From positions 1-42,559 of the forward strand of contig VGZG01000026.1 of assembly GCA_016872675.1 (NCBI GenBank): a stretch of 42,559 nucleotides of DNA, written 5' to 3'. Every line of letters starts with the position of its first letter. Position 1 is the stretch's first letter. The DNA is from Planctomycetota bacterium. GTDB lineage: Bacteria; Planctomycetota; UBA1135; UBA2386. The notes beneath the pieces were generated by a model that saw only the letters and a list, made by a program, of their open reading frames with translations, was not told where the DNA came from and ran no database searches. Shown piece after piece: positions 6,732 to 19,039 of this stretch. A program made the position numbers and the translations under genes.

Positions 6732-7618
6732 GGCCGCACTCCGGCGAACACCTGCAGCGCCAACCACGCCTTCTTGGCCTTGCCGACGCGCACGCGCGGA
6801 CCGCGAAGATCGGCCGCCGGCGCCCGCAGCCTGGCGAGCAATTCGCCGTACACCGCGCCCATCACGCGCGCGGGCGCCAGCGCGCGGCGGTCGGCGCGCG
6901 GCAGCCGGCGCAGCGCTGCGTGCGCGGCGACGAAGTGGCCGGCGGCGGCTTCGGCGAGGTCAGCTCGGATACGCGCGACCGGGCCACCCGGCGCGTACGC
7001 GATCGCCGGGCCCGTGCCAGCGAGCCAGCTGCGCTCGCAACCAGCGGCGGTGAGCCAGTTGGCTGGCACGTAACAGCGGCCGCCTTCCGCGTCGCTGCGC
7101 AGGTCGCGCAGGATGTTGGTGCGCTGCAGCGCGTGGCCGAGCGCGTCGGCGAACGCGCGCGCGTCCGCCGACGTCGGACCGAGCACGTACAGGCACGCGA
7201 GGCCGACCGCCGACGCGACGCGGTAGCAGTACAGCGCCAGTTCGCCGTCGTCGGCGAACGGCCGCGGCGCGAGGTCGGTGGCGACGCCGTCGAGCAGGTC
7301 GTCGAGCGGCCCCGGCGGCAGGCGGAAGCGCTGCATCGTCTCCTGCAGCGCACGCCCGACCGGCGTCGCGGCCGCGCCCGCGGCGGCGGCGTGCAGTTCA
7401 CCGCGCCAGAACGCCAACCGCCCAGCGCCGGTCGCGGCGTCGGGCGCATCGTCGACGGCGTCGTCGGCGACGCGACAGAACGCATAGATCGCGGTCATGC
7501 CAGCGCGGCGCGCTTCGTCCATGCAAGCGAAGCCGGCGAGGAAGTTGGATCCGGAGCGCTTGGTGACGTCGGCCGGGTCGAGTTCGGCGTCTGGCGGGCG
7601 CAGCGGGGCGACGTTCAT
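6728..7618 (-). CDS. hpnD: Presqualene diphosphate synthase HpnD
   Basis: A 296-residue trans-isoprenyl diphosphate synthase of the squalene/phytoene synthase family. It joins two farnesyl diphosphates to presqualene diphosphate. The first Asp-rich motif is DDAVDD (residues 52-57), and the second lies in RTNILRDLRSDAEGG, where it binds the Mg-diphosphate. It is followed by RCYVP, typical of the family. The ATG at 7618 overlaps the hpnC stop as ATGA, and its own stop overlaps hpnE, so the three genes are translationally coupled. Order and neighbours separate it from phytoene synthase CrtB. Confidence 0.92.
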   Translation of the reverse strand: MNVAPLRPPDAELDPADVTKRSGSNFLAGFACMDEARRAGMTAIYAFCRVADDAVDDAPDAATGAGRLAFWRGELHAAAAGAAATPVGRALQETMQRFRLPPGPLDDLLDGVATDLAPRPFADDGELALYCYRVASAVGLACLYVLGPTSADARAFADALGHALQRTNILRDLRSDAEGGRCYVPANWLTAAGCERSWLAGTGPAIAYAPGGPVARIRADLAEAAAGHFVAAHAALRRLPRADRRALAPARVMGAVYGELLARLRAPAADLRGPRVRVGKAKKAWLALQVFAGVRP

Positions 7619-8535
7619 CGGCGGCCTCCGGCGAAGTCCGGCGCCGACGCGCGCAGCAACCCGGCGAGCACGGTGCGCAACCGTTCGCCCTTGGTCAGGC
7701 GCACGCGGCCGCCGAGCACGTCGTGGTCGACGGCGCGCAAGCGCGCGAGCACGGCCGCAGCGCCGCGCAGGATCGCGCGCAGTTCCCAGCGCAGCCGCCC
7801 GCGCACGGCGGCGACCAGCGGCCAACCGGCGGCGAAGTCGGCGGCGAGGCGCGCGGCCCAGTGCGCGACGAGCGCCTTCACGGCCGGGCTCGCGGTCACG
7901 GCCAGCAGATCAGCGTCGGCGACGCCAAAACGCTGCAGGTCGGCGCGCGGGAAGTACACGCGGCCGCGTTCGCGCCGGTCGCTGCCGAGGTCCTGCAGGT
8001 GGTTGAGCAGTTGCAGCGCCGTGCAGATGCGATCGGACAGCGCGTCGAGCGCCGGATCGCGGTAGCCGTGCAGGCGCAGCACGAGGCGCCCGACCGGGTC
8101 GGCCGAGCGGCGGCAGTAGTCGCGCAGTTCGGACTCGTCGTAGCTGGTCTGCACGCAGTCCTGCGCGAACGCATCGAGCAGGTCGGTGAACAGCGCGCGC
8201 TCGAGGCGCTGGTCGCGGATCGTCGCGGCGAGGTCGGCGAACAGCGGCACGTCGGTGGCGCCGCCGTCGACGTGACGCAGGAAGTCGGCGCGAAAGGCCG
8301 CGAGCGCTGCGGCGTCGCGCAGTTCGTCGGCCAGGTCGTCGGCGGTGCGGGCGAAGGCGTAGATGCGGTGCAGGTGCACGCGCGCGGCCCGCGGCAAGAG
8401 CCAACTGCCGACCGGGAAGTTCTCGTAGTGGCGGCCCGCCAACCGCAGATAACTGCGGGGGTCGTGCAAGTCGGCGGCAGGTGCGGTCGTCGTGGCCAAG
8501 GCGGGCGCCGCCGGCGGCGGCGGAGTCGGCGACAC
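7615..8535 (-). CDS. hpnC: Hydroxysqualene synthase HpnC
   Basis: A 306-residue member of the squalene/phytoene synthase family that converts presqualene diphosphate to hydroxysqualene. The first Asp-rich motif is in YAFARTADDLADE (residues 59-71); the second is in NHLQDLGSDRRERG, followed by RVYFP. The N-terminal pattern HYENFPVGSWLLP is characteristic of HpnC. It starts with GTG (8535-8533), and the first 22 residues are a P/A-rich extension. It is the first gene of the operon and its promoter should lie in 8536-8626, divergent from the DUF669-like gene. No squalene-hopene cyclase or sterol gene is within the window. Confidence 0.92.
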   Translation of the reverse strand: MSPTPPPPAAPALATTTAPAADLHDPRSYLRLAGRHYENFPVGSWLLPRAARVHLHRIYAFARTADDLADELRDAAALAAFRADFLRHVDGGATDVPLFADLAATIRDQRLERALFTDLLDAFAQDCVQTSYDESELRDYCRRSADPVGRLVLRLHGYRDPALDALSDRICTALQLLNHLQDLGSDRRERGRVYFPRADLQRFGVADADLLAVTASPAVKALVAHWAARLAADFAAGWPLVAAVRGRLRWELRAILRGAAAVLARLRAVDHDVLGGRVRLTKGERLRTVLAGLLRASAPDFAGGRR

Positions 8536-8626
8536 GGTACTGGCGCGCGCCGGATTTCGAGAACAGTTGCAACCTCGCCGCGGCCGCGGACCCCATTGCC
8601 GTCGTCACAACGAAGAGGGACACCGT

Positions 8627-9127
8627 ATGAAGATCGACTTGGACGAGACCGGCGAGGTGCGGGACTACATCAGCGTGCCGGCGGGTGCGTACGTCTGCCG
8701 CATCGCCGAAGTCCGCGCTGGCGCCACGCGTGCCGGCGACGAGCGCTGGTCGATGAAACTCACCGTCGCCGAGGGCCAGCACGTCGGCAAGCAGGCGGCG
8801 TGGGACAGTCTTGTGTTCAGCGCGCGCGGTCGCGGCCGCGCGCGACTCGTGCTGCACGCGCTTGGGCTGCCGTGCAGCGGCACCGTCGACCTGCAGCCGA
8901 CGGACCTCGAGGGCCGGCACGCGCTCGTCGAGATCCGGCCGGCGGAGTACCAGACACCGGGGGGCGGCGTCGTGCGCCGCAACGAAGTGCCGTACGACGG
9001 CTACCGACCGGTGGAGGTTGGACCGGCGACAACGGCGCCTGCGCCTTCCCCCGCCCCAGCTGCAGCTCCGCCGCCGCGCCGCCAGCCGTCGCCAGGGCCG
9101 GTGGACGTCAACGAGCTGCCGTTCTGA
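8627..9127 (+). CDS. DUF669-like protein with SSB-type C-terminal tip
   Basis: A 166-residue protein preceded by a good ribosome-binding site (AAGAGGGA, 8613-8620). Residues about 14-110 (VPAGAYVCRIAEVRAGATRA, then W-M-L-V and a small-residue-rich middle) resemble the DUF669 family of single-domain proteins, often found in phage replication and recombination modules. Then comes a P/A-rich linker (about 128-158), and the protein ends in DVNELPF. A disordered linker plus an acidic tip ending in (L/I)PF is the hallmark of single-stranded DNA-binding protein SSB, where the tip recruits repair proteins. The family match is from memory of the pattern and is moderate; the tip is seen directly. Confidence 0.65.
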   Translation: MKIDLDETGEVRDYISVPAGAYVCRIAEVRAGATRAGDERWSMKLTVAEGQHVGKQAAWDSLVFSARGRGRARLVLHALGLPCSGTVDLQPTDLEGRHALVEIRPAEYQTPGGGVVRRNEVPYDGYRPVEVGPATTAPAPSPAPAAAPPPRRQPSPGPVDVNELPF

Positions 9128-9330
9128 GGCGACGAGGCGATGAACGAACATCCCGTCGGCGTCGGCCCACCCATTTCTCCGGCCACCGTGGGCGATGGGC
9201 GTCCGGATCGCGGCGTGCCGCGACCGTGGCATGGCAGGTTCGGCGCCGGCGCGAGCGCTGGCCGCAGAGACAAAGCGCTTGCGCCCTACACCGGTACACC
9301 AGCGCGGCCTCGCCTGCCGATGACGGCGCC

Positions 9331-12663
<3,333 letters not shown>

Positions 12664-13109
12664 GCGACGCTGTGGGCAACTAGGCTGGCGTCGCTGGCTG
12701 CGCGCAGCCATCTCCCGGCAACTCGCTGACGCAGGCCATTTACCCATCCGCGGCGGCTAGTTCGGGCCGGCTGCCTCCGACCGGCGCCGCAGACAACTCG
12801 GCCCAATGCCACAGCGCCCGTCGCGCCGCCGTGCAGCCGCGCGCTCCCGCCGGCGCTGCTGCATTCGGCGCGCAAGCGTTCGTCCACCGCGTCACCAGCG
12901 ACCTCGCGAGCGCAATCCGTCGGCCCGGCGAGAGAGCTGCCGCTACAGCAACCGCCATCGACCCCCGATGCCATCGACACTTCCGCGCTTTGCGCCGCGT
13001 TCGGCGCGTCGACGGTCGCCGAAGGCATTGCGCGCGCGACGTTCGACGGCACACTCACGCTCGCAGAACCAGCCGCGCCAACGCGCGCGGCGATGCCACA
13101 AGAGGCGAC
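12664..13109. other. 446-base stretch without a supported gene
   Basis: Open frames run through this stretch on both strands, but their translations are R/A/S-rich with no recognisable motif, and none has a ribosome-binding site and clear start. It ends with the AGAGG ribosome-binding site of the next gene (13101-13105). Confidence 0.5.
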
Positions 13110-13595
13110 ATGACCAAGCACGATCTGGGCGGCGACTGGGAAGGTCACTACATGCAGGACGGACGCAAGCACGGCGTCACCCTGCGCCTGTCCCAGCGCG
13201 GCCAGTCATTCGTCGGGTCGATGCGCGACGCCGACACGCTGCTCGTCGGCACGCAGAAGCTCGATCGCGAGATATTCGGCATGGACACCGTGGCGGCGCG
13301 CCTGCTCAGCGAGGTCGAAATCCTCGCCGAGTTGCCTGAGCACTCGGTCGTCGAAGGCGAGGTGAACGACCGCGTCGTCAACTTCACCCAGACCCACCAG
13401 GGACCGACGCACACGAGCGTGCGGCTCGCGGGCAAGGGCGAGCTGGTCTTCGAAATGACCGGCCACGCCGTGCGGTACCTCGGCACGTTGTCGACTGACG
13501 GAGCCGAGATCGCCGGCCATTGGATGGTCGAGCCGAAGGACGGCCGCCGCGCTTTGCGCGACCGCTTCACGCTGCGCCGCGCCGCGGCGGACTGA
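13110..13595 (+). CDS. Small unknown protein, predicted beta-rich
   Basis: A 161-residue soluble protein starting MTKHDLGGDWEGHYMQDG, with AGAGG four bases before the ATG. The sequence alternates short polar turns with strands (VTLRLSQRGQSFVGSM, SVVEGEVNDRVVNFTQ, SVRLAGKGELVFEMTGH, IAGHWMVEP), which suggests a beta-barrel similar in outline to lipocalin-like or other small ligand-binding folds. Two repeats of the (G)xW pattern (GGDWEGHY near the start, IAGHWMVE near the end) support a closed barrel. No signal peptide, no named family recognised, no operon partner. Confidence 0.7.
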   Translation: MTKHDLGGDWEGHYMQDGRKHGVTLRLSQRGQSFVGSMRDADTLLVGTQKLDREIFGMDTVAARLLSEVEILAELPEHSVVEGEVNDRVVNFTQTHQGPTHTSVRLAGKGELVFEMTGHAVRYLGTLSTDGAEIAGHWMVEPKDGRRALRDRFTLRRAAAD

Positions 13596-13942
13596 GCGCC
13601 CAGCGCGCCCACCGCGCACGAGGCAGCCCGTTCGACCAGATCGCAGCCGCGCGGGAGCGGCGCATCACAACACGCCCCGCGACGGCCCACCCCCGCGGCA
13701 CGCGCCATACGCCAGGCCGCGACCGTGGTTGGTCGAGGCGGCCGAAACTCGCGCGCGCCCAGCCCGAGCCGTTCGCGGTCCCCTGGCGCGGCGATCCCGA
13801 TCGGCGCCGCGGCGCGCTGGCGCAGGCCCACGTCGCGCACATCGACGGCGCCCTGCTCGGTCACGACCTGGCGCATGGGCGCGCGCGGCGTCGCGACGCC
13901 AATGTCGATCGGCGATTCGCCGGGAACGGCGACGACCAGCCG
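13596..13942. other. 347-base stretch, no confirmed gene; possible minus-strand remnant
   Basis: Directly after the CBU_0592-like stop codon (13945-13943), the same minus-strand frame continues in a protein-like way (LVVAVPGESPIDIGVATP, then RQVVTEQGAVDVRDVGLRQ) for about 60-70 codons before becoming R/A-rich. There is no start codon for it except an ATG at 13876. It may be a decayed gene or chance. No terminator or RNA gene is visible. Confidence 0.35.
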
Positions 13943-14236
13943 TCAGCCAGCGAGAGCCGCGCGCACGAGCGCTACGGCAGCGACCAGCCCCCAGACAGCC
14001 TCCAGCCAGAACGCCTGCCACGCGCGCTTGCGCCAGCACACCCAGCCGACGCCGGCGGCGCCGCCGAGATTGAGCAGCAGGTAGCAAGGGTCGCGCGGCC
14101 CGAGCACGTGGAAGCTGTTGAGCGCGAACGCGCCGAGGATCGCGACGGTGCCACACCAGCCGACGGCATCAGCCAGCCGTTCGAGCGCAGCGTTCGCCGC
14201 GGGCGCAGGACTTGGCGCCGTCGCCGGCGCGCTCAC
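13943..14236 (-). CDS. CBU_0592-like small membrane protein
   Basis: A 97-residue integral membrane protein. After a P/A-rich N-terminus come VGWCGTVAILGAFALNS, CYLLLNLGGAAGVGWVCW and AFWLEAVWGLVAAVALVRA, giving three spans. The order GW-G-ILxAF-LNS, then YLLNLxGAxG, then W-L-E-xW matches the small family named after Coxiella CBU_0592, which is often found as a stand-alone membrane protein of unknown function. Its ATG overlaps the helicase stop as ATGA, so both genes are likely one transcription unit. Confidence 0.78.
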   Translation of the reverse strand: MSAPATAPSPAPAANAALERLADAVGWCGTVAILGAFALNSFHVLGPRDPCYLLLNLGGAAGVGWVCWRKRAWQAFWLEAVWGLVAAVALVRAALAG

Positions 14237-15978
14237 GACGCGCCCCCGACGATCGCGTACAGCTTGGTGACGTCGATCTGGGGCACGCGGTCGCGCAGCT
14301 CCTTGCAGCGCGACGCCATGCGCAAGCCGTCGGGCTCGTCGGGCAGCGCGCGGAAGGCGTGCGCGCTGGCGACCAGCACGGCCTTGGTGCGCGCGCGAGA
14401 GAGCGCGACGTTGATCCGGTTGAGCGACAGGTGGAAGGCGCCGCGGCCGCGCGACTCGGTCGGGTCGCCGCTGGTCAACGAGACGATCACCGCCTCGCGC
14501 TCCTGACCTTGGATGCTGTCGACGGTGTCGCAGACGATGTCGCGGCCGCCAGGCAGCTCCTTCTGGTCGATCATGCTGCGCAGTTGGCGAACCTGAGCGC
14601 GGAACGGCGCGATCACCGCGACCTCACAGGGAGGCACGCCGTGCCGACGCACGAGGTCCTCGACGAGGTCGGCGACGGCGGCGGCCTCCTCGGGCGATCG
14701 CGCGCCGGGCTGATGGTGGTCGATGCGCAGCCACGTCACCGGATGCTCGGGGTCGAGCGCTTCGTCGTGCCGGCCTCCCGGCGCGAACGGCAGCCGCCGC
14801 GCCGCCGCGTCGGTGGCCGCGCGCAGCCGGCCGTCGTAGAACGTCTCGCTGATGACGCGGCAGACACCCGCGTTCATGCGGTAGGTGACGTCGAGCATCC
14901 TGCTGCCGTAGCGGTCGTGCAGGAACTCGAAGATCGACTGCGCGGCGCCTGGGTCGGCGGCGGTCGTCGTGATCACCGGCGGCAGCTGCATGTGGTCGCC
15001 AAAGAACAGCCAGCGCTGCGCGCGCGCCATGCCGGGCAGCGCGTGCGGAATCGGCAGCTGGCCAGCCTCGTCGAAGACCGCGTAGTGGAAGCGCTCGCGG
15101 TCTTGCAGCCGGTCGAGCTGGTAGCAGGTGCCGGCGACGACGCAGCCCTTGTCGGGCGCGCGCAGCTGCTTGGCGTCGACCAGCTGCACGCCGGCGGCGC
15201 GCAGTTCGCCCGCGTCGACCGAAGACGACGCCAGCTTGATGAGCCTAACGTCGGACGAGGCCTTGCGGATTGCCAACAGCGCGTTGTCGACGGCGCGGTG
15301 CGTGAACGCCGACAGCGCGATGCGGCAGCCGCGCGCGCACAGCGCCGCGACCACGGCGGCGAGCAGGCGCGTCTTGCCGGTGCCAGGCGGTCCCTGCACG
15401 AGCGCGAGGCTCTCGGTCGCGATCGCGCCGGCGCCGGCGGCGATCTGTGCGTCGTTGAGGCCGTAGGCGGCGAGCGCTTCGGCGGCGCGCTGGCAGCGCG
15501 CCTCGTCGGCGCGGACGACGTGACGTCCTGCCAGCACTTCGGCGAGCAGGGGCGTGGCGAACGCCGCGCGCACGGCGTCGCGCAGGCGGCCGTGCTGCGA
15601 ACGCGCGCGGCGGTCGACGACGTAGCTCTTGCCAACGGTGAACCGCGGCGGCGCGCCATGCAGCCACGGATCGCCGACGAGGCTCAGCAGGCCCTTGTGC
15701 GCGTCGTACGGGCCGCACACGAGTGGCGCGCCACGCTCGAGGTCGAGGCCATCGCCGACAACGACGAGATCCCCCGCCTTGAACTTGCTGCCGTTCTCGG
15801 CGACCGCGAACTCGTGCGAGTCGCCACGTTCGCCGCGGTAGACCGCGCCGTGGATGCACTCGCCCTCGCTCACGCGCAGGTCGATCGGCTGCGCGCGCAT
15901 CTCGCGGTGCGTGCGCTGTTCGTCGCGCTCCTCGCGGTCGAGCAGGCGCAGCAAGCGTTCTTTGAAGGTGAGTTGCAC
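14233..15978 (-). CDS. Superfamily 1B-type DNA/RNA helicase (Upf1/Dna2-like)
   Basis: A 581-residue helicase. An N-terminal beta-rich domain (about 1-130) precedes Walker A GPPGTGK (196-202), motif Ia with SAFTHRAVDNAL, Walker B with DEAGQ (303-307), motif III FFGDHMQLPPV, motif IV TYRMN, motif V DSIQGQEREAVIVSLT and motif VI LNVALSRAR-like (NRINVALSRARTKAV). This set is typical of Upf1/Dna2/Smubp2-type SF1 helicases. All motifs look intact, so an active NTP-dependent 5'-to-3' helicase is likely from family knowledge. A bacterial role in repair or RNA handling cannot be told from context. First gene of a two-gene unit with the CBU_0592-like gene. Confidence 0.9.
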   Translation of the reverse strand: MQLTFKERLLRLLDREERDEQRTHREMRAQPIDLRVSEGECIHGAVYRGERGDSHEFAVAENGSKFKAGDLVVVGDGLDLERGAPLVCGPYDAHKGLLSLVGDPWLHGAPPRFTVGKSYVVDRRARSQHGRLRDAVRAAFATPLLAEVLAGRHVVRADEARCQRAAEALAAYGLNDAQIAAGAGAIATESLALVQGPPGTGKTRLLAAVVAALCARGCRIALSAFTHRAVDNALLAIRKASSDVRLIKLASSSVDAGELRAAGVQLVDAKQLRAPDKGCVVAGTCYQLDRLQDRERFHYAVFDEAGQLPIPHALPGMARAQRWLFFGDHMQLPPVITTTAADPGAAQSIFEFLHDRYGSRMLDVTYRMNAGVCRVISETFYDGRLRAATDAAARRLPFAPGGRHDEALDPEHPVTWLRIDHHQPGARSPEEAAAVADLVEDLVRRHGVPPCEVAVIAPFRAQVRQLRSMIDQKELPGGRDIVCDTVDSIQGQEREAVIVSLTSGDPTESRGRGAFHLSLNRINVALSRARTKAVLVASAHAFRALPDEPDGLRMASRCKELRDRVPQIDVTKLYAIVGGAS

Positions 15979-16189
15979 GGGCCGGCAGCGGGACCCCGCC
16001 CATCATGGCCGCGGCGCTGGCTAGATCCAGCGCGCTCAGAGTCGCGCGCGCAGCGCCGTGGCGAGCGCGCCGACGGCAGCGGGCTCCTGTAGCAACCTGT
16101 CGTGCGCCCTGCCGTGCCGCCCGTCGCTCGTCATCGGCGTCGGAATGCGCCCGATCCCGACGCCGTTCCCGATCCTGGCCCGCCAGCGA

Positions 16190-17401
16190 TCAGCGAGGCA
16201 GGAACGGCGCGAGCGCCGCGAGCCGCTGCTGTGTCACCCGCGACCATGTGTAGTCGACGCTGCGCGCGGCCGCGGCGGCGGCCATGCGACCCCGAAGCGC
16301 CGGGTCGTCCGCGAGCCGACGCAACGAGCGTGCGATGGACTCCACGTCGTCCGGCTCGACGACGAAGCCCTCGGAGCCATCGCGAACGACCCATCCCGCC
16401 GCCGCTGGCGACATCACGCACGGCAGGCCGGCGGCGAGCGCGAGATATCCGACCAGCGGGCTGCCCTCCTCGAAGCTGGGCAGCACAAACACGTCGGCCT
16501 CACCGAACACGCTGCCCAGGTCGTCGGTGTAGTCGCGGAACTCGATGTTCGATTGGCGCATGTGCTCGGCGCAATGCGCGGCGACCTCGGCGTCGATTTG
16601 GCCGAGCACGACCAGGCGGCCATCGACGCCGGCCCGGCTCCACGCCTTGAGCAGGACGGGGAGGCCCTTGCGGACCGAGCCGGTGCCGGCGAACAGGAAG
16701 GTCGGCTTGGATGCAGCGCGCCGCACCGGGTGGAACGTGTGCGGACTGAAGCCGTAGCTGGAGCGGACGATGCGATCGCTCGACACGCCGAGAGCTTCGT
16801 AGCTCTGCTGCACGTGCGGGCTGCAGGCGATCACGACGTCCTGCGACGACAAGCGGGCGCGCTCGTCGGCGATGGCGACCGCGTCTTCCCGGATCGACAA
16901 GGGCATCCCCGCCGCCGCGTACGCACGCCGGAAGGCCACGAAGTTAGCGGGGTACGCCGTGTTGACCGGATCGTGGACGAGGGTGACGCCCTTGGCCCGC
17001 AAGGCCGCGAGGTCCGGCGCGGTCGGGCCGGGATATAGGATGCACACGTCGCCAGGACGGACGTGCTGCCCGATCCTGCGCATGGTCTGGCGCCGGAGCC
17101 ACGCTTCGCCGCCGGGCAAGCGCGACGCCAAGCGCACCAGCCATTTCCGGCTCGTGCCGCGCAGGTAGTGACGCGATAGCTGGCGATTGGCGTACGCGAC
17201 CCACGCGGTGCACTCGAAGCGGCGACGCAACTCGGGCGCGCGATCGACGGCGTCGCAGAACTCGATGACGATGCCAGCGATGCCGCTGAGTCCGCAAGGA
17301 TACGGATAGACCGTGTGTACGCGCAGCGGCGCGGCAGCGGCTGCGCTACTCCCCCTGGGTGTCATCGGCGTGGATTGCAACGCGCGGTCGGGATGCGTCA
17401 C
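16190..17401 (-). CDS. GT4-type glycosyltransferase (GT-B fold)
   Basis: A 403-residue glycosyltransferase of GT-B fold, group 1. The N-terminal part has VHTVYPYPCGLSGIAG, a family-like donor/acceptor loop. The C-terminal half contains FLFAGTGSVRKGLPVLLKAW and DVFVLPSFEEGSPLVGYLAL. In GT4 enzymes this last segment normally reads E-x7-E; here the first E is present but the second is replaced by L, so donor binding may differ. The ATG overlaps the stop of the upstream membrane transferase (ATGA), indicating coupled translation. Likely adds a sugar to the surface glycan built by this locus. Confidence 0.85.
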   Translation of the reverse strand: MTHPDRALQSTPMTPRGSSAAAAAPLRVHTVYPYPCGLSGIAGIVIEFCDAVDRAPELRRRFECTAWVAYANRQLSRHYLRGTSRKWLVRLASRLPGGEAWLRRQTMRRIGQHVRPGDVCILYPGPTAPDLAALRAKGVTLVHDPVNTAYPANFVAFRRAYAAAGMPLSIREDAVAIADERARLSSQDVVIACSPHVQQSYEALGVSSDRIVRSSYGFSPHTFHPVRRAASKPTFLFAGTGSVRKGLPVLLKAWSRAGVDGRLVVLGQIDAEVAAHCAEHMRQSNIEFRDYTDDLGSVFGEADVFVLPSFEEGSPLVGYLALAAGLPCVMSPAAAGWVVRDGSEGFVVEPDDVESIARSLRRLADDPALRGRMAAAAAARSVDYTWSRVTQQRLAALAPFLPR

Positions 17402-18876
17402 GGACGTTGAAGCCGATAGATCCTAGCTGCCGCCGTCGACCCGACCAGCCGCGCGTTGCGCTCGAGCCAGTCGCCGAGCGGTCCATCGAGTCGCACGGAC
17501 CCGGTTTCGACGTAGAGCCGGGCCCCGCGCGCCGCGAGTCCAGCAAGTCGCTCACCGTCGACGCCGTCGACTGGCAGGACCCAGCCCTTGCGGCGGGCAA
17601 GGTGCAGCAGCACCGGCTCTTCGAAGTTCGAAGGCCGCCGCCAGAACGAGTCGAACGCCGGCTTCGGGCTCCGGACCACGACGAGTTCGCCGTCGGCGCA
17701 GCTGGCCTGCACGATGCGCGCCGTCTCGTCGTGCCCGGTTGGCGCGCGGCCGGGGCGATGCTCGGTCTCGGCGACGATGGCCTGGACCGCGACGGCCAGC
17801 AAAATCGCAGCGGCGACGACGCCAGCGCGCGCGCCGGCGCGCGCCGGCCACGCCCGCGCCACCAACCAGGCGCCGAACAGCGCCGCGACCGCATGATATT
17901 GCGGTCCGATCCCCGCATCGCAGCTGTACCGGAAGGATCCGACCAGGCCGACAAAGACGACGGCGCCGAACAGCGCGTCCAGGCGCGTCGCGCCGCGCCG
18001 AACCAGCAGCGCGACCCCGGCGAGCGCGCCCAGCCATCCCAGTCCGTAGCGCAGTGTCGACCAGGCCAGCGTCAGCCACAGCCGCGGATGCAACAGGTGA
18101 TCGGGGGCCGGCGACTTCACGTCGCCGAACGTGACGCCGAAGGTGAGTCCGGTGGCGAGGCCGAGCGCGCGCGCGTGCAGCAGCCACGCAGCGACGCCGG
18201 CGACCACGACGGCGAACGCCAACCACGTCCTGGCTGCACGCAGCCTCGCCGGCTGCAGCGCCCAGGCGAAGGCGGCCTGTAGGGCGACAAACTGCAGCGT
18301 CGTCGGCTTGGCCAGGGCGCCGACGAGCGTCAGCGCCGTCGCCGCAGCGAGTGTTCGCGCGCGGCCGTCGTCGAGGTGGCGGACGAAGGCCGCCAGGCCC
18401 GCGCTGCCGAGCGCGAGACTGAGGGCGTCAGGCATCACGCGGGTGCCGAGAAAGGCGGCCTGCGCCCCGGCGAGAAACGCTGCGACGCCGAGCCATGCGC
18501 CAGCGCGCGACGCGCAACGCTCGAAGAGGCGAAACCACGAGACGGCGAGCCACACGATCGCAAGCAGCGAGACCAACCGCCCCGGCCAGTCGACGTCGCC
18601 AACGGCGCGGAGCATCGCGGCGACGAGGCCCTGGTAGATCGGCGCCTCGCACTCGACTTCGCCGGTTGTGTCACCACGCCAGTCGACGCGCGGCCGCGCG
18701 AGGTCGAAGTCCTCGAACGCGAGATTGCGCGCAATCGCCTGCGTGTCGCACTCGCGCCACGACGGGCCGATGGGATCGCCGCCAAACGTCCACCACAGCG
18801 CCAACGCGTAGGCGAGCAGCGCCAAGCCGAAGAGCATCGGCGCGGGCTGGCGATCGGGGCGCAACGGCATGGACAT
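17398..18876 (-). CDS. ArnT/PMT-like integral membrane glycosyltransferase
   Basis: A 492-residue multi-span membrane protein, with about 10-11 hydrophobic segments between residues 10 and 370, and a soluble C-terminal part of about 120 residues. The first periplasmic loop contains ECDTQAIARNLAFEDFDLARPRVDW, with the acidic residues and position expected for GT-C enzymes of the PMT_2/ArnT type, which use polyprenyl-phosphate sugars. The loop also carries EAPIYQGLVAAMLR. ATG 18876 (followed by a second ATG two codons later) is chosen just before the first span; the frame open upstream is R-rich and unlikely. Coupled to the GT4 gene downstream. Confidence 0.8.
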   Translation of the reverse strand: MSMPLRPDRQPAPMLFGLALLAYALALWWTFGGDPIGPSWRECDTQAIARNLAFEDFDLARPRVDWRGDTTGEVECEAPIYQGLVAAMLRAVGDVDWPGRLVSLLAIVWLAVSWFRLFERCASRAGAWLGVAAFLAGAQAAFLGTRVMPDALSLALGSAGLAAFVRHLDDGRARTLAAATALTLVGALAKPTTLQFVALQAAFAWALQPARLRAARTWLAFAVVVAGVAAWLLHARALGLATGLTFGVTFGDVKSPAPDHLLHPRLWLTLAWSTLRYGLGWLGALAGVALLVRRGATRLDALFGAVVFVGLVGSFRYSCDAGIGPQYHAVAALFGAWLVARAWPARAGARAGVVAAAILLAVAVQAIVAETEHRPGRAPTGHDETARIVQASCADGELVVVRSPKPAFDSFWRRPSNFEEPVLLHLARRKGWVLPVDGVDGERLAGLAARGARLYVETGSVRLDGPLGDWLERNARLVGSTAAARIYRLQRP

Positions 18877-19039
18877 TGAGAGTCTGCGGCGACGAGGACG
18901 ATGATGTCCGCCGGGGCGGACGGATGGCCGCAGGATACCGACAGGCGCGCCATCGGATGAACGGCACACCGTGTGTCGCATCCGGCGCATCGTGGCGACC
19001 GCCTCGGCCGCCCGCCCAGCGCTATGCTTCTCGACCATC
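18877..19039. promoter_or_regulatory. Divergent promoter region
   Basis: These 163 bases separate the leftward membrane transferase from the rightward dehydrogenase-like gene and should contain both promoters. No specific binding site is recognisable. Confidence 0.35.

Noticed and set aside
13148-13876. 242-codon minus-strand frame
   Set aside because: Mostly antisense to the 13110-13595 gene, which has a good ribosome-binding site. Only its first part looks protein-like, and that is noted as a finding.
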